This document shows positions 5,803 to 13,773 of a stretch of 22,472 nt of DNA, in pieces (positions within the stretch are counted from its first letter, which is position 1; each line of letters starts with the position of its first letter). The stretch comes from an uncultured Christensenellaceae bacterium (GTDB taxonomy: Bacteria; Bacillota; Clostridia; Christensenellales; Borkfalkiaceae): NCBI GenBank assembly GCA_910589015.1, contig CAJUSA010000023.1, positions 1-22,472 on the forward strand. Direction: 5' to 3'. The position numbers were made by a program, and so were the translations under genes. The notes beneath the pieces are model-generated. The model ran no database searches. It was not told the DNA's origin and worked only from the letters and a program-made list of their open reading frames with translations.

Positions 5803-7013
5803 TATAACACAAATTGAAGAATATCGACGAGCACCGCAAACCCGAGCAAGAGAATGAACCCGACGCCGTGAATGATCGCTTCGACCTTGCGGCTGATCGG
5901 CTTGCCGCGCACCCATTCGATGAGCGTAAACACCACTTTACTGCCGTCGAGCGCGGGAATGGGCAAAAGATTGAACACCGCTAAATTGACGCCGATGAAC
6001 CCTGCGATTTCGAGGAAGTAACGGAACCCCATCGAGACGATTTTCGAGGTCGTCGTGATCGTCGTCACCGGTCCGCCGAGCGAGGATATGCCGATTTTAC
6101 CCGTAAGCAATTCCCCGAGCACGCGGAAGATCGAACCCGCGATTTTGCCCGAATAGGCGAACGACCGCCCGAGCGTTTCGAAAAAGCCGAAACGATATGC
6201 CTCATCGGTCAACATAAAATATTTTTTTCCGTCCTCGCGCTCTTCGATTCCAACGCCAAGCGCCTTCCATACGGTAGACATTGCCGAACTGTTTTTTACG
6301 ACAACATCTTCGCGCAACATAATGCTGATTTTTTCTTCTTTTCCGTCGCGCCCGACAAGAAATTCAACCATATCGCCCGCCTTTTTGTAATTGATTGCGC
6401 TTGCGATGTCGGTTGCCATATAAATATTTCTTCCCGCAACTTTCAGCAGTATATCGCCCTCTTGAAAACTGTAAGTCAATTCCGCAGAGTTTTCCGTCGG
6501 TGCAATTCCCGTGATTTTATTCATCGTCTGCCCGTAGGCAAAGAAACACGTTATGATGAGCAGAACGGCAAGAACATAGTTCATAAACGCGCCCGCAAGC
6601 AGCACGATAATGCGTTGCCACGGCTTTTTCCGCGTGAAATAGCCCGATTTATCCTCTTCCTTCTTTTCTTCCGCGGCTACGGGTTCCTGCGGGGCGGCCG
6701 CCTCTTCTTTGAGCTCGCCGAAGGGTTCCGCCTCTTGCTTTTTCTTGTCCTCTTCCAGCCCGTCCTCGCCCGCAAACGCGCAATAGCCGCCCAGCGGAAT
6801 CAGGCGCAGCGCAAACAGTTCGCCCGATTTTTTGTTTCGGTGCTTGAAGAGCGCGGGGCCGAACCCGATCGAAAATTCGTCAATCTTAAAGCGCAGGATC
6901 TTGCCCGCAACGTAATGCCCGAATTCGTGCACGGTGATCATGACAAGCAACATGAGCACGGCTAACGCCACCGAACCGACGGTAGCCCAAACATTCAATA
7001 AATTATTTCCCAT
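5802..7013 (-). CDS. rseP: Site-2 intramembrane metalloprotease RseP
   Basis: This 403-residue S2P (M50) zinc protease cleaves membrane-embedded anti-sigma factors or signal peptide remnants. The zinc-binding HEFGH is at 29-33 in the first helix. A PDZ domain spans about 165-232. The second metal motif, LLPIPALDG, is at 349-357 in a C-terminal helix. An acidic, Ala/Glu/Lys-rich stretch (about 84-124) is inserted after the loop ending GGYCAFAGED, before the next helix; it looks longer than usual. The start ATG at 7013 overlaps the end of dxr by 11 nt, so translation is probably coupled. A longer in-frame start at 7094 would lie inside dxr and adds unrelated residues. It is the last gene of the operon. 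Confidence 0.95.
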   Translation of the reverse strand: MGNNLLNVWATVGSVALAVLMLLVMITVHEFGHYVAGKILRFKIDEFSIGFGPALFKHRNKKSGELFALRLIPLGGYCAFAGEDGLEEDKKKQEAEPFGELKEEAAAPQEPVAAEEKKEEDKSGYFTRKKPWQRIIVLLAGAFMNYVLAVLLIITCFFAYGQTMNKITGIAPTENSAELTYSFQEGDILLKVAGRNIYMATDIASAINYKKAGDMVEFLVGRDGKEEKISIMLREDVVVKNSSAMSTVWKALGVGIEEREDGKKYFMLTDEAYRFGFFETLGRSFAYSGKIAGSIFRVLGELLTGKIGISSLGGPVTTITTTSKIVSMGFRYFLEIAGFIGVNLAVFNLLPIPALDGSKVVFTLIEWVRGKPISRKVEAIIHGVGFILLLGFAVLVDILQFVL

Positions 7014-8100
7014 ATATTTCCCGACGCGCCCGTTCGCGCACGCGCGTATCGACCGCAAGCAACTGCTCGTAGCTTTCGACCTCTTCGCGCGCAAAGGCGT
7101 TTAACGCGCCTTGAATAGTTTCCGCGATTTGCCCGAAGGTTATACCCCCTTTCAGAAATGCGCCGACCGCCTCTTCGCCCGCCGCATTGAGCACGCACGG
7201 GCACGTTCCCCCCGCCTTACCCGCCGCCAGCGCGAGGGTGTAACACGGGAATTTTTCTTCGGGCAGACGCAGAAAATGCAATGCGCCCAGCTCTTCGAGC
7301 CGCAACTGCGGCGCGCAGGGCAGACGGTTCGGATAGGTGAGCGCAAGCTGAATGGGCACGCGCATATCGGGATACCCGAGTTGCGCCAACGCCGCGCCGT
7401 CCGCAAAATACACGAGCGAATGCACGATGCTTTCGGGGTGTACCACGGCGTCGATACGGTTATAATCGGCGTCGTAAAGCCACTTCGCCTCGATGACCTC
7501 GAACCCCTTGTTGAGCATGGTGGCACTGTCGATCGTGATCTTCGCACCCATGTTCCAGGTGGGGTGTTTGAGCGCGTCCGCCGCCGTTACGCGCGCGAGC
7601 TGCTCTTGCGTGTAATGTAAAAAAGGGCCGCCGCTCGCGGTGAGCACGAGCCGCGCAAAGGACATATCTCGGCGGAACGAAAGCGCCTGAAAGAGCGCGG
7701 AATGTTCGCTGTCGACGGGGACGATTTCAACCCCCCTGCGTTTTGCCGCTTCGGTAACGAGCTTACCGCCACACACAAGCGATTCTTTGTTGGCAAGCGC
7801 GACCGTCTTGCCCGCCTCGATCGCCGCAAGCGTATAGGCAAGTCCCGCAAAGCCGCCCGCCGCAATCAACGCAATGTCGCAATCCTCAAACAGCGCAAGG
7901 CGCGGCGCGATCCCTTCCGCAAGCTCGGTCGCGGCAAGCGCGCGCGCGGACGGAAATTCCTCTTTCATACGAAAAAGTTCCCCGCGCGGCCGTCCCGAGA
8001 CGAGCGCGGAGAAACAAAATTCATCGGGATAGCGGCGCACGGTATCGCAAACCTGCGTTCCGATACTGCCCGTGCAACCGATCAAAGCAATTTTTTTCAT
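7003..8100 (-). CDS. dxr: 1-deoxy-D-xylulose-5-phosphate reductoisomerase
   Basis: The protein has 365 residues. It converts DXP to 2-C-methyl-D-erythritol 4-phosphate with NADPH, the committed step of the MEP isoprenoid pathway that feeds UppS nearby. The NADPH-binding motif GCTGSIG is at 8-14. ALANKESLV is at 101-109, and the metal ligands are Asp130 and Glu132 in PVDSEHSA. TASGGPF is at 154-160, HPTWNMG at 179-185, and a third metal ligand Glu201 lies in NKGFE. The start at 8100 is 20 nt after the cdsA stop codon, with only a weak Shine-Dalgarno. It is somewhat shorter than the E. coli enzyme. Confidence 0.97.
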   Translation of the reverse strand: MKKIALIGCTGSIGTQVCDTVRRYPDEFCFSALVSGRPRGELFRMKEEFPSARALAATELAEGIAPRLALFEDCDIALIAAGGFAGLAYTLAAIEAGKTVALANKESLVCGGKLVTEAAKRRGVEIVPVDSEHSALFQALSFRRDMSFARLVLTASGGPFLHYTQEQLARVTAADALKHPTWNMGAKITIDSATMLNKGFEVIEAKWLYDADYNRIDAVVHPESIVHSLVYFADGAALAQLGYPDMRVPIQLALTYPNRLPCAPQLRLEELGALHFLRLPEEKFPCYTLALAAGKAGGTCPCVLNAAGEEAVGAFLKGGITFGQIAETIQGALNAFAREEVESYEQLLAVDTRVRERARREIYGK

Positions 8101-8120
8101 GTCAGTTTACTATATGCCCG

Positions 8121-9101
8121 TCAACCCACAATCATGATACGGGCGACGAAAATGAGCGCAACAATCAAACTTGCGTAAAGGCTCGAATCGATCCGATCGA
8201 GCAACCCGCCGTGACCGGGAATGATCTTGCCCATGTCTTTAACGCCGAGATTGCGCTTGATCGCGCTTTCGACCAAATCGCCGAACTGCGCGAACGCCGA
8301 AACGACGACGCCCACGGCGCAGAAGAAGATCGCTTCCCACCACTTGAAGTCGATCGCCCAATTTCCCGTTTCTATCGGCTTGCATACGCCGAAATAGAGC
8401 AAAAACACAACGACGCCGCCCACAAGTCCGCCGATCAAGCCCCCTGCGCCGCCGATGAGCGTTTTATTGGGGCTGATGTTGGGCGCCATCTTCGCAGGCA
8501 GTTTTTTGCCAAACAGCTTACCGAACAAAAAGGCGAACGTATCGGCGCACGGACTGATCACGAACACGAATACGAGCACGAGCGCGTCGTACTTCACGAA
8601 ATGGTTACAGATGCTCAGCGTGAGCAGAAAGAACGAGGGATAAACGAGCGCAATGAGCGCGCTGCCCGTATTTTCGAGCGTCACACTGCCGTGGCGGAAC
8701 ACAAGCAAGGAAAAAAGGACGGCAACGCCCGTGATAAAGACGCCGAGCACGAAATACAGCGCGTAGTTTCTGCCGCTGCCCTTGCCGAATTCGCCGGGGA
8801 CAGGCGCGTCGACGCCGATAATTTCCACAAAGATGAAATCGCTGATCACATAGGTTAAAATGACGAGCACGGCGAACGTCATGACGACGATCTTCTGCGA
8901 ACGTTGCAATCTGTCGCCGAATACCGCCATGATCTCGTGCGTGCCGATGATTGTAAAAACCAGCACGAGCGCGTCGAACCACAAACTGCCGTAAAGCCTG
9001 CCATACAGGTAAGCAAACAGAAGTTTCAATGCAAAGAAAGCAAGCAGTATGAAAATATAGACCGCCGCCGAAACGATTCTGAGTTTGATATTTTTAGACA
9101 T
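8121..9101 (-). CDS. cdsA: Phosphatidate cytidylyltransferase
   Basis: This integral membrane protein of 326 residues makes CDP-diacylglycerol from phosphatidate and CTP, the branch point of phospholipid synthesis. About eight or nine hydrophobic segments are visible. The C-terminal CDS signature is intact: SAIKRNLGVKDMGKIIPGHG followed by GLLDRIDS. An ideal AGGAGGT ribosome binding site precedes ATG at 9101 and overlaps the TAG stop of uppS. The N-terminal half carries long loops and is longer than in many homologues. The position between uppS and dxr is the standard Firmicutes order. Confidence 0.96.
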   Translation of the reverse strand: MSKNIKLRIVSAAVYIFILLAFFALKLLFAYLYGRLYGSLWFDALVLVFTIIGTHEIMAVFGDRLQRSQKIVVMTFAVLVILTYVISDFIFVEIIGVDAPVPGEFGKGSGRNYALYFVLGVFITGVAVLFSLLVFRHGSVTLENTGSALIALVYPSFFLLTLSICNHFVKYDALVLVFVFVISPCADTFAFLFGKLFGKKLPAKMAPNISPNKTLIGGAGGLIGGLVGGVVVFLLYFGVCKPIETGNWAIDFKWWEAIFFCAVGVVVSAFAQFGDLVESAIKRNLGVKDMGKIIPGHGGLLDRIDSSLYASLIVALIFVARIMIVG

Positions 9102-9110
9102 GCGTACCTC

Positions 9111-9806
9111 CTACACCCTGCCGAACCGCCGCGTTCTCGACCGGTACGCGTGCAAAGCCTCTTCCAGTTCCTGTTCCGAGAAATCGGGAAAAAGCGTATC
9201 CGTAAAATAAAATTCCGTATATGCGCACTGCCACAGCAGGAAGTTCGAAAGCCGCAATTCCCTGCCCGTGCGGATGAGCAGATCGGGATCGGGCATGCCC
9301 GCCGTATCGAGCAGCGCCGAAAAATCGCTTTCCGAAAGCTCTTTGCCCGCGCGCACCGCCTTGTTGACCGCGCGCACGATCTCTTGTCTGCCGCCGTAGC
9401 CGACGGCTAAGGCAAGCACGCCGTTTGTTCCGCCGACGGTCTGCGCCGCGCCCGTGCGAATGAGCTGCGCGATCTCTTCGGGCAATAGGTCAAGATCGCC
9501 GATCACGCGCAGTTCGATGCCCTTTTCCTGCAATCTGCGCACGTTTTTGCGGAAGTAAGAACGGAAGAGCGAATAAAGTCCTTCGAGCTCTTCCTGCGGG
9601 CGGGAAAGATTTTCGGCGGAAAGCGTGTAGAACGTGCAATATTCGACGCCGCTTTCAAAGAGCTTTTCGGAAAGCGCGATCATATTGTTCATTCCCGCGC
9701 GATGCCCCGCGCTGCGCGGCAACAGGCGTTTTTGCGCCCATCTGCCGTTCCCGTCCATGATGACGGCGACGTGCCGCGGCACCCCGCCGGTTTTCGTGGT
9801 TTCCAT
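9111..9806 (-). CDS. uppS: Undecaprenyl diphosphate synthase
   Basis: The protein has 231 residues. This cis-prenyltransferase extends farnesyl diphosphate with isopentenyl diphosphate to the C55 carrier for cell-wall polymers. MDGNGRWA at 17-24 contains the catalytic Asp18. GHRAG is at 34-38 and TLSAENLSRP at 61-70. The pyrophosphate-binding block RTGRELRLSNF is at 179-189, with AYTEFYF at 195-201. Two usually conserved positions look altered: the family RTGGE or RTSGE reads RTGRE here, and NYGGR reads GYGGR (136-140). The start ATG shares one base with the frr stop codon (TAATG), which implies coupled translation. Confidence 0.96.
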   Translation of the reverse strand: METTKTGGVPRHVAVIMDGNGRWAQKRLLPRSAGHRAGMNNMIALSEKLFESGVEYCTFYTLSAENLSRPQEELEGLYSLFRSYFRKNVRRLQEKGIELRVIGDLDLLPEEIAQLIRTGAAQTVGGTNGVLALAVGYGGRQEIVRAVNKAVRAGKELSESDFSALLDTAGMPDPDLLIRTGRELRLSNFLLWQCAYTEFYFTDTLFPDFSEQELEEALHAYRSRTRRFGRV

Positions 9807-10378
9807 TAAATCGTGAGCAACTCCTTTTCTTTCGCCGCCACGATCTTATCTACCTGCGCGATGCTTTCCGCAACGCTTTTTTCGACGTCCTGCTCGCAGT
9901 TCTTGCTCTCGTCTTCCGAAAGCTCTTTCGCCGTTTTCATCTTTTTAAGCGCTTCCATTGCGTCGCGACGGTTATTGCGCACCGCCACTTTGGAATCTTC
10001 GCCCATCTTGCGCACCTGCTTGACGAGTTCCTTTCTGCGTTCCTCGGTCAGGTCGGGGAACACGAGGCGGATGACATTGCCGTCATTCGTGGGGTTGATG
10101 CCGAGGTTCGAGGCAAGAATGGCCTTTTCGATCGCCTTTAAGAGCGATTTATCCCACGGGCTGATCACAAGGCATCTGGCGTCCGCCGACGACACGTTGC
10201 CGAGCTGGTTCAAGGGGCTCATGCCGCCGTACGCCTCGACCTGCAATTTATCGAGAATATGCGGATTGGCACGCCCTGCGCGGATCGATGCAAATTCGTC
10301 TTTGAGCACGTTTAACGTTTTTTCGAGTTTTTCTTCGAGAGTTAAAAAAATCTCTTCTACTTTTTCATTGTCGATCAT
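9806..10378 (-). CDS. frr: Ribosome recycling factor
   Basis: The 190-residue cytosolic factor, with EF-G, splits post-termination ribosomes. The family pattern is complete: the N-terminal helix carries FASIRAGRANPHILD, and the middle has VEAYGGMSPLNQLGNVS and NDGNVIRLVFPDLTEERR. The C-terminal part is the long charged helical region. GAGG ends nine bases before the ATG at 10378. The gene normally follows pyrH directly; here a 244-bp non-coding repeat block separates them. No promoter is obvious, so transcription from the pyrH promoter through the block is likely. Confidence 0.97.
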   Translation of the reverse strand: MIDNEKVEEIFLTLEEKLEKTLNVLKDEFASIRAGRANPHILDKLQVEAYGGMSPLNQLGNVSSADARCLVISPWDKSLLKAIEKAILASNLGINPTNDGNVIRLVFPDLTEERRKELVKQVRKMGEDSKVAVRNNRRDAMEALKKMKTAKELSEDESKNCEQDVEKSVAESIAQVDKIVAAKEKELLTI

Positions 10379-10402
10379 AATATCATTCCTCTTTTTTTAT
10401 TA

Positions 10403-10436
10403 TCACAAATTTTCTTTCGAGCCGACGAAAGAAAAT
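10403..10436. repeat. 34-bp hairpin repeat, frr-side copy
   Basis: This 34-base segment, starting TCACAAATTTTCTTTCG, is identical to 10590-10623. It contains a perfect 10-bp inverted repeat (10410-10419 with 10426-10435) around the loop AGCCGA. No T-run follows on the minus strand, so it is not a standard terminator. Confidence 0.9.
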
Positions 10437-10589
10437 TTCGTGAGCTCAGGGCTACTCGCCCTCTGCGGCGCGCTTTTTATGCGCCCTCGATTTACGCGCG
10501 CCGCATTCACCGCGGTGAGCCGCTAAAGCGCAAACAGAGTGCGACTGCGCAAAAGCGCGGTTTTGCTTGTCGCCGTTATTTTTTATTTT
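10437..10589. other. Structured non-coding block between pyrH and frr
   Basis: These 153 bp lie between the two copies of the 34-bp repeat and encode no credible protein. They are rich in inverted repeats: AGGGC/GCCCT (10448-10462), the 9-bp arms GCGGCGCGC/GCGCGCCGC (10465-10473 and 10496-10504), and the perfect palindrome TCACCGCGGTGA (10507-10518). Its GC-rich central part differs from the AT-rich repeats at its borders. It could be a mobile intergenic repeat of REP/BIME type or a structured RNA element in the pyrH-frr message. Confidence 0.65.
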
Positions 10590-10623
10590 TCACAAATTTT
10601 CTTTCGAGCCGACGAAAGAAAAT
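10590..10623. repeat. 34-bp hairpin repeat, pyrH-side copy
   Basis: This is the second identical copy of 10403-10436, in the same orientation. Its hairpin arms are 10597-10606 and 10613-10622. Its last base is the first base of the pyrH stop codon on the reverse strand, so the repeat abuts the coding region exactly. Confidence 0.9.
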
Positions 10624-11330
10624 CATTTCGTAATGATCGTGCCGATTTCCTCGCCGCAGACGGCGCGGATCACGCTGTCTTTCTCGCCAAGGGCAAATGC
10701 CAGCACGGGGATATCGTTTTCCATGCACATCGTCGCCGCCGTGGCGTCCATCGCCTTCAAGCCGTCGTTAAGAATATCGTGGAACGTGAGGTGCGCATAC
10801 TTTTTCGCGTTGGGGTTCTTGCTCGGATCGTCGTCGTAAATGCCGTCAACGTTCTTCGCCATGAGCAGAACGTCCGCGTCGATTTCGCACGCGCGTTGCG
10901 CTGCCGCCGTATCGGTCGAGCAGAAGGGATTGCCCGTGCCGCACGCCATGATGACAATGCGCCCCTTTTCAAAATGGTGCAACGCCTTTCTGAGCACATA
11001 GGGCTCGGCAAGCGATACCATGTTCAGAGCCGTCTGCACGCGGGCGGGAATGCCGCGCTGTTCGATCGCGTCCATCATGGCAAGCGAGTTCATCACCGTG
11101 GCGAGCATGCCCATATGGTCGGCGGTGGTGCGGTTCATGTTCGTGCCCTGCCTGCCGCGCCAGAAGTTCCCCCCGCCGATGACGAGCGCGATTTCCACGC
11201 CCATTTCATGCGCTTTGACGAGCTGATCGACGACCATGGATACGACGTTTTCGTTCAGACCGAATTTCTGATCGCCCGCAAGCGCCTCGCCCGAAAGTTT
11301 CAACAAAATACGTTTGTATTTCGGTTGCAT
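10623..11330 (-). CDS. pyrH: Uridylate kinase
   Basis: This 235-residue bacterial UMP kinase phosphorylates UMP to UDP in pyrimidine nucleotide synthesis and belongs to the amino-acid-kinase fold. It shows KRILLKLSGEAL (residues 6-17), VIGGGNFWRG, DHMGMLATVMN, the phosphate-binding GTGNPFCSTDTAAAQRA and NVDGIYDDDP. The usual NPFFSTDT reads NPFCSTDT. The ATG at 11330 follows a run of six G residues at good spacing. The gene has its own extended -10 promoter and begins the transcript that continues through frr to rseP. Confidence 0.97.
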   Translation of the reverse strand: MQPKYKRILLKLSGEALAGDQKFGLNENVVSMVVDQLVKAHEMGVEIALVIGGGNFWRGRQGTNMNRTTADHMGMLATVMNSLAMMDAIEQRGIPARVQTALNMVSLAEPYVLRKALHHFEKGRIVIMACGTGNPFCSTDTAAAQRACEIDADVLLMAKNVDGIYDDDPSKNPNAKKYAHLTFHDILNDGLKAMDATAATMCMENDIPVLAFALGEKDSVIRAVCGEEIGTIITK

Positions 11331-11367
11331 AAATGCCCCCCGTTCTTTTATTTACTTTTTCTATAAG

Positions 11368-11396
11368 AGTATATCATAACCCGACAAAAAAAGCAA
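11368..11396 (-). promoter_or_regulatory. Promoter of the pyrH-frr-uppS-cdsA-dxr-rseP operon
   Basis: On the minus strand TTGCTT (11391-11396) is followed by 17 bp and TATACT (11368-11373), with TGA directly before the -10 box. It lies between the MATE terminator and pyrH, so the operon is transcribed independently of rpsB-tsf. Confidence 0.8.
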
Positions 11397-11410
11397 TAAT
11401 TTCCAAAAAT

Positions 11411-11445
11411 AAAAAAGCAGAGAAATCGGAACTCTCTGCTTTTTT
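11411..11445 (-). terminator. Rho-independent terminator of the MATE gene
   Basis: The arms AAAAAAGCAGAGA and TCTCTGCTTTTTT pair perfectly over 13 bp (11411-11423 and 11433-11445) around a 9-nt loop. It sits seven bases after the MATE stop codon. Confidence 0.9.
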
Positions 11446-11451
11446 CCCAAG

Positions 11452-12792
11452 CTAATAACCGTATTTTTTGCGACAGACGAAAAAGAACGTCATCGTCATG
11501 CAGAATGCGACGATCTCCGCCGCCGTCGCCGCAAGCCATACGCCCGTCATGCCCCAAAATACGGGCAGCAACAGCACTGCGCCGCACTGGAAGATAAGCG
11601 AACGTAAAAAGGATATCGCTCCCGAAACCAACCCGTTGTTGAGCGCGGTGAAATACGCCGAACCGAACACGCTGAACCCCATCAACAAATAGGCGGTCGA
11701 ATAGAGATAAATGCCGTTTCGCGTGAGCAGGAAGATTTCTTCGCTGTTAGCAAAGATGCGCGCAAAGGGCGAGGCAAGCGCCTCGGAAAGCGCCGTTAGC
11801 ACCACGCCGAGCACGCCGACGATCAAAAATCCCTTGCGCCGCAGATTTTTGAGTTCTTCTTTGTTCTGCGCGCCGTAGTGATACCCGACGGGCGGCGCGG
11901 AGCCCATGGAAAATCCGAAAAAGATATTGAAGAAGATCGTGCTCATATACATGATGATGCCGTAAGCGATCACGCCTTCGTCGCCCGCCAGCCGCAAAAG
12001 CTGCATGTTGTAGAGCATGTTCACGACCGAAAAGGAAATGTTCGAGAGCAGTTCGGAGGCGCCGTTCGTGCAAGCGCGGAAAAACGACTTTACGTCGCAA
12101 CGCGGCTTACAAAAGCGCAACAGGCTCGTATTGCGGCAACTGAAATATATCACGGGAAGTATGCCCGCGACCGCCTGCCCCGAAACGGTTGCCGCCGCCG
12201 CGCCCGCAAGCCCCCAACCGAACCCGAGAATGCAGAGCGCATCGAGCGCGCCGTTCAAAACGCCCGCCGCCACCGTGACCCAAAACCCGAGCGTCGCCTT
12301 TTCGGCGGTGATCATAAAACTCTGGAAGGAATATTGCAGCATTAAAAAGGGCATGCCGCACAACAGAACAAAGCCGTAAAGCACGGCACAGTCGACCGTT
12401 TCGCTCGTAGCGTTGCGTCCTAAAAGTTCCGCCACGGGGCGCAATACGGCGATCCCGACGGCGCTGAACGCCACGCCCGAAGCAACAATCGCCAGCACGA
12501 GAAAGGTAAAATAGCCGTTTGCGCGGTCTTTATCCCCTTCGCCCAGTGTTTTGGCGATGAGCGCGCTGCCGCCCGCGCCGAACATCATGCCCACCGCGCC
12601 CAAAATCATAATGACGGGGAAGATGAGATTGAGCCCCGCGAAGGCGGTATCGCCCACCGCTTTAGAAACAAACACGCCGTCTACGATGGTATAGATCGAC
12701 GTAAACACCGCCATGACGACCGAAGGCAGCACAAAGCGCAATAATTTTTTGAACGTGAAATGTTCGGATAAGCCGATACGTTTCCTCGCCAT
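11452..12792 (-). CDS. MATE-family efflux transporter
   Basis: The 446-residue membrane protein belongs to the MATE (NorM/DinF/MepA-like) family, which exports cationic drugs or metabolites by Na+ or H+ antiport. Twelve hydrophobic segments are plausible. Family features include IYTIVDGVFVSKAVGDTAFA in the first helix region, then GAGGSALIAKTLGEGD. A related repeat unit begins the second half. The start at 12792 is chosen because GGAGG lies five bases upstream; the longer reading from 12942 would start within the -35 box. A consensus promoter lies about 120 bp upstream and a strong terminator follows, so the gene is an independent unit between tsf and pyrH. Substrate unknown. Confidence 0.92.
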   Translation of the reverse strand: MARKRIGLSEHFTFKKLLRFVLPSVVMAVFTSIYTIVDGVFVSKAVGDTAFAGLNLIFPVIMILGAVGMMFGAGGSALIAKTLGEGDKDRANGYFTFLVLAIVASGVAFSAVGIAVLRPVAELLGRNATSETVDCAVLYGFVLLCGMPFLMLQYSFQSFMITAEKATLGFWVTVAAGVLNGALDALCILGFGWGLAGAAAATVSGQAVAGILPVIYFSCRNTSLLRFCKPRCDVKSFFRACTNGASELLSNISFSVVNMLYNMQLLRLAGDEGVIAYGIIMYMSTIFFNIFFGFSMGSAPPVGYHYGAQNKEELKNLRRKGFLIVGVLGVVLTALSEALASPFARIFANSEEIFLLTRNGIYLYSTAYLLMGFSVFGSAYFTALNNGLVSGAISFLRSLIFQCGAVLLLPVFWGMTGVWLAATAAEIVAFCMTMTFFFVCRKKYGY

Positions 12793-12907
12793 AAAATCCT
12801 CCGTAACAAAAAAAGAACGTCCGATTGCAAACAACACAACCGAGCGCACTCGACGTCTTATCAACGAAACGGCTGCGGCCGCCCGTTCTCCGACGAATAG
12901 ATATGTG
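12793..12907 (-). promoter_or_regulatory. Leader of the MATE gene with possible attenuator
   Basis: The predicted 5' leader is about 115 nt. Just before the ribosome binding site it holds a T7 run preceded by an imperfect hairpin: ACGTC-GA pairs with TC-(G)-GACGT, with one bulge, leading into TCTTTTTTTG. Farther upstream, AGAACG could pair with CGTTCT at the base of that hairpin and disrupt it. This resembles an attenuation switch, but the stem is modest. Confidence 0.35.
12798..12802 (-). promoter_or_regulatory. Ribosome binding site fixing the MATE start
   Basis: GGAGG on the minus strand lies five bases before ATG at 12792. It decides against the upstream in-frame start at 12942. Confidence 0.85.
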
Positions 12908-12913
12908 AAAGGT

Positions 12914-12942
12914 ATTATAAGAGATACGGCAGGCAATGTCAA
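12914..12942 (-). promoter_or_regulatory. Consensus promoter of the MATE gene
   Basis: On the minus strand a perfect TTGACA (12937-12942), a 17-bp spacer and a perfect TATAAT (12914-12919). It is the only fully consensus promoter in the window. Confidence 0.92.
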
Positions 12943-12971
12943 ACGTTTTAACGGAAAAAATTCAAAAAATT

Positions 12972-13769
12972 TTATTCCCCGCGTACGCGCGTTTCGTTAA
13001 GCTCTTTGAGCCTGCCGCAGAAGGTGACTGCTAAGGAACGGCGGCGCAGATCTTCCCGATAGCGCGACGTAACAAGCGCGTAAATACAGTAGATCGGCAC
13101 GGCGCCGAGGTTGGTTTCGAGCAAAGAATTGACGACGAGCGTCGTGAGTTTCTGTCCCCAGTCGGCAAATTCCGCGCTGCGGATTCCGCCGACGAGCAGC
13201 GAGAATTCCCAGGCAAATTGCACCAGAACGCCGATTGCCAACATCCACAAAAGCGGAAAACGCTTGGATTTGTCCTTCTGAAAGAGGTTGTAACAAATCG
13301 CCGCCCCGTAGCCCAGCACGAGAATGAGCGCCATATAGCCGTGATACGCGCCCGTCGTGCGCTGAATTTTAATGGGCGGCAAATCGGCGCCGAAGGTGTT
13401 GGCAAGCATGGGCGCGGCGATCCACCACACCACGATGAGGAACGACCACTCCGCAAGATATTTGTCTTTGGAAAACCACAGCCAGATCCACACAAAGTTG
13501 GTGATGCCGTAACTCATGCTCATCCACAGCAGCACCCAGAACAGGTTGCCGCCCTCGATCGAGCGCGATCCCGTGAGCAAGTGAAAAATGCCGTAGTCCA
13601 CTACCATGTACAAAACGCCGCCCGCAATTCCCCAAAGCAGCGTTAAATATTTTTTCTTGACGGCGAGCAGAACGCACAGCACGATCAGAAAAGCGATATC
13701 CAGATAAATATAGAGCGGGTTAAACACCCTTTGCGCGATGACTTCGCTTGCAAGCAGATTGATATTCAT
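12972..13769 (-). CDS. Seven-helix membrane protein of unknown function
   Basis: The family of this 265-residue protein is not recognised. Seven hydrophobic segments are visible. Aromatic and charged residues are concentrated in the middle loops: SYGITNFVWIWLWFSKDK, then RTTGAYHGYM, then FAWEFSLLVGG. The C-terminal tail is arginine-rich and probably cytoplasmic. ATG at 13769 is four bases after the stop of the DUF697-like gene, with no separate Shine-Dalgarno, so the two are probably translated together and may act together. It could be a sensor or transporter; the sequence does not say which. Confidence 0.8.
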   Translation of the reverse strand: MNINLLASEVIAQRVFNPLYIYLDIAFLIVLCVLLAVKKKYLTLLWGIAGGVLYMVVDYGIFHLLTGSRSIEGGNLFWVLLWMSMSYGITNFVWIWLWFSKDKYLAEWSFLIVVWWIAAPMLANTFGADLPPIKIQRTTGAYHGYMALILVLGYGAAICYNLFQKDKSKRFPLLWMLAIGVLVQFAWEFSLLVGGIRSAEFADWGQKLTTLVVNSLLETNLGAVPIYCIYALVTSRYREDLRRRSLAVTFCGRLKELNETRVRGE

Positions 13770-13773
13770 ATTC

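Noticed and set aside
10381..10622. Terminator between pyrH and frr
   Set aside because: The hairpins are perfect, but no T-run follows them on the minus strand, and frr has no other visible promoter.
12793..12942. N-terminal extension or leader peptide of the MATE gene
   Set aside because: The upstream frame is open and in phase, but it would start within the promoter and has no binding site. The GGAGG before 12792 gives a better start.
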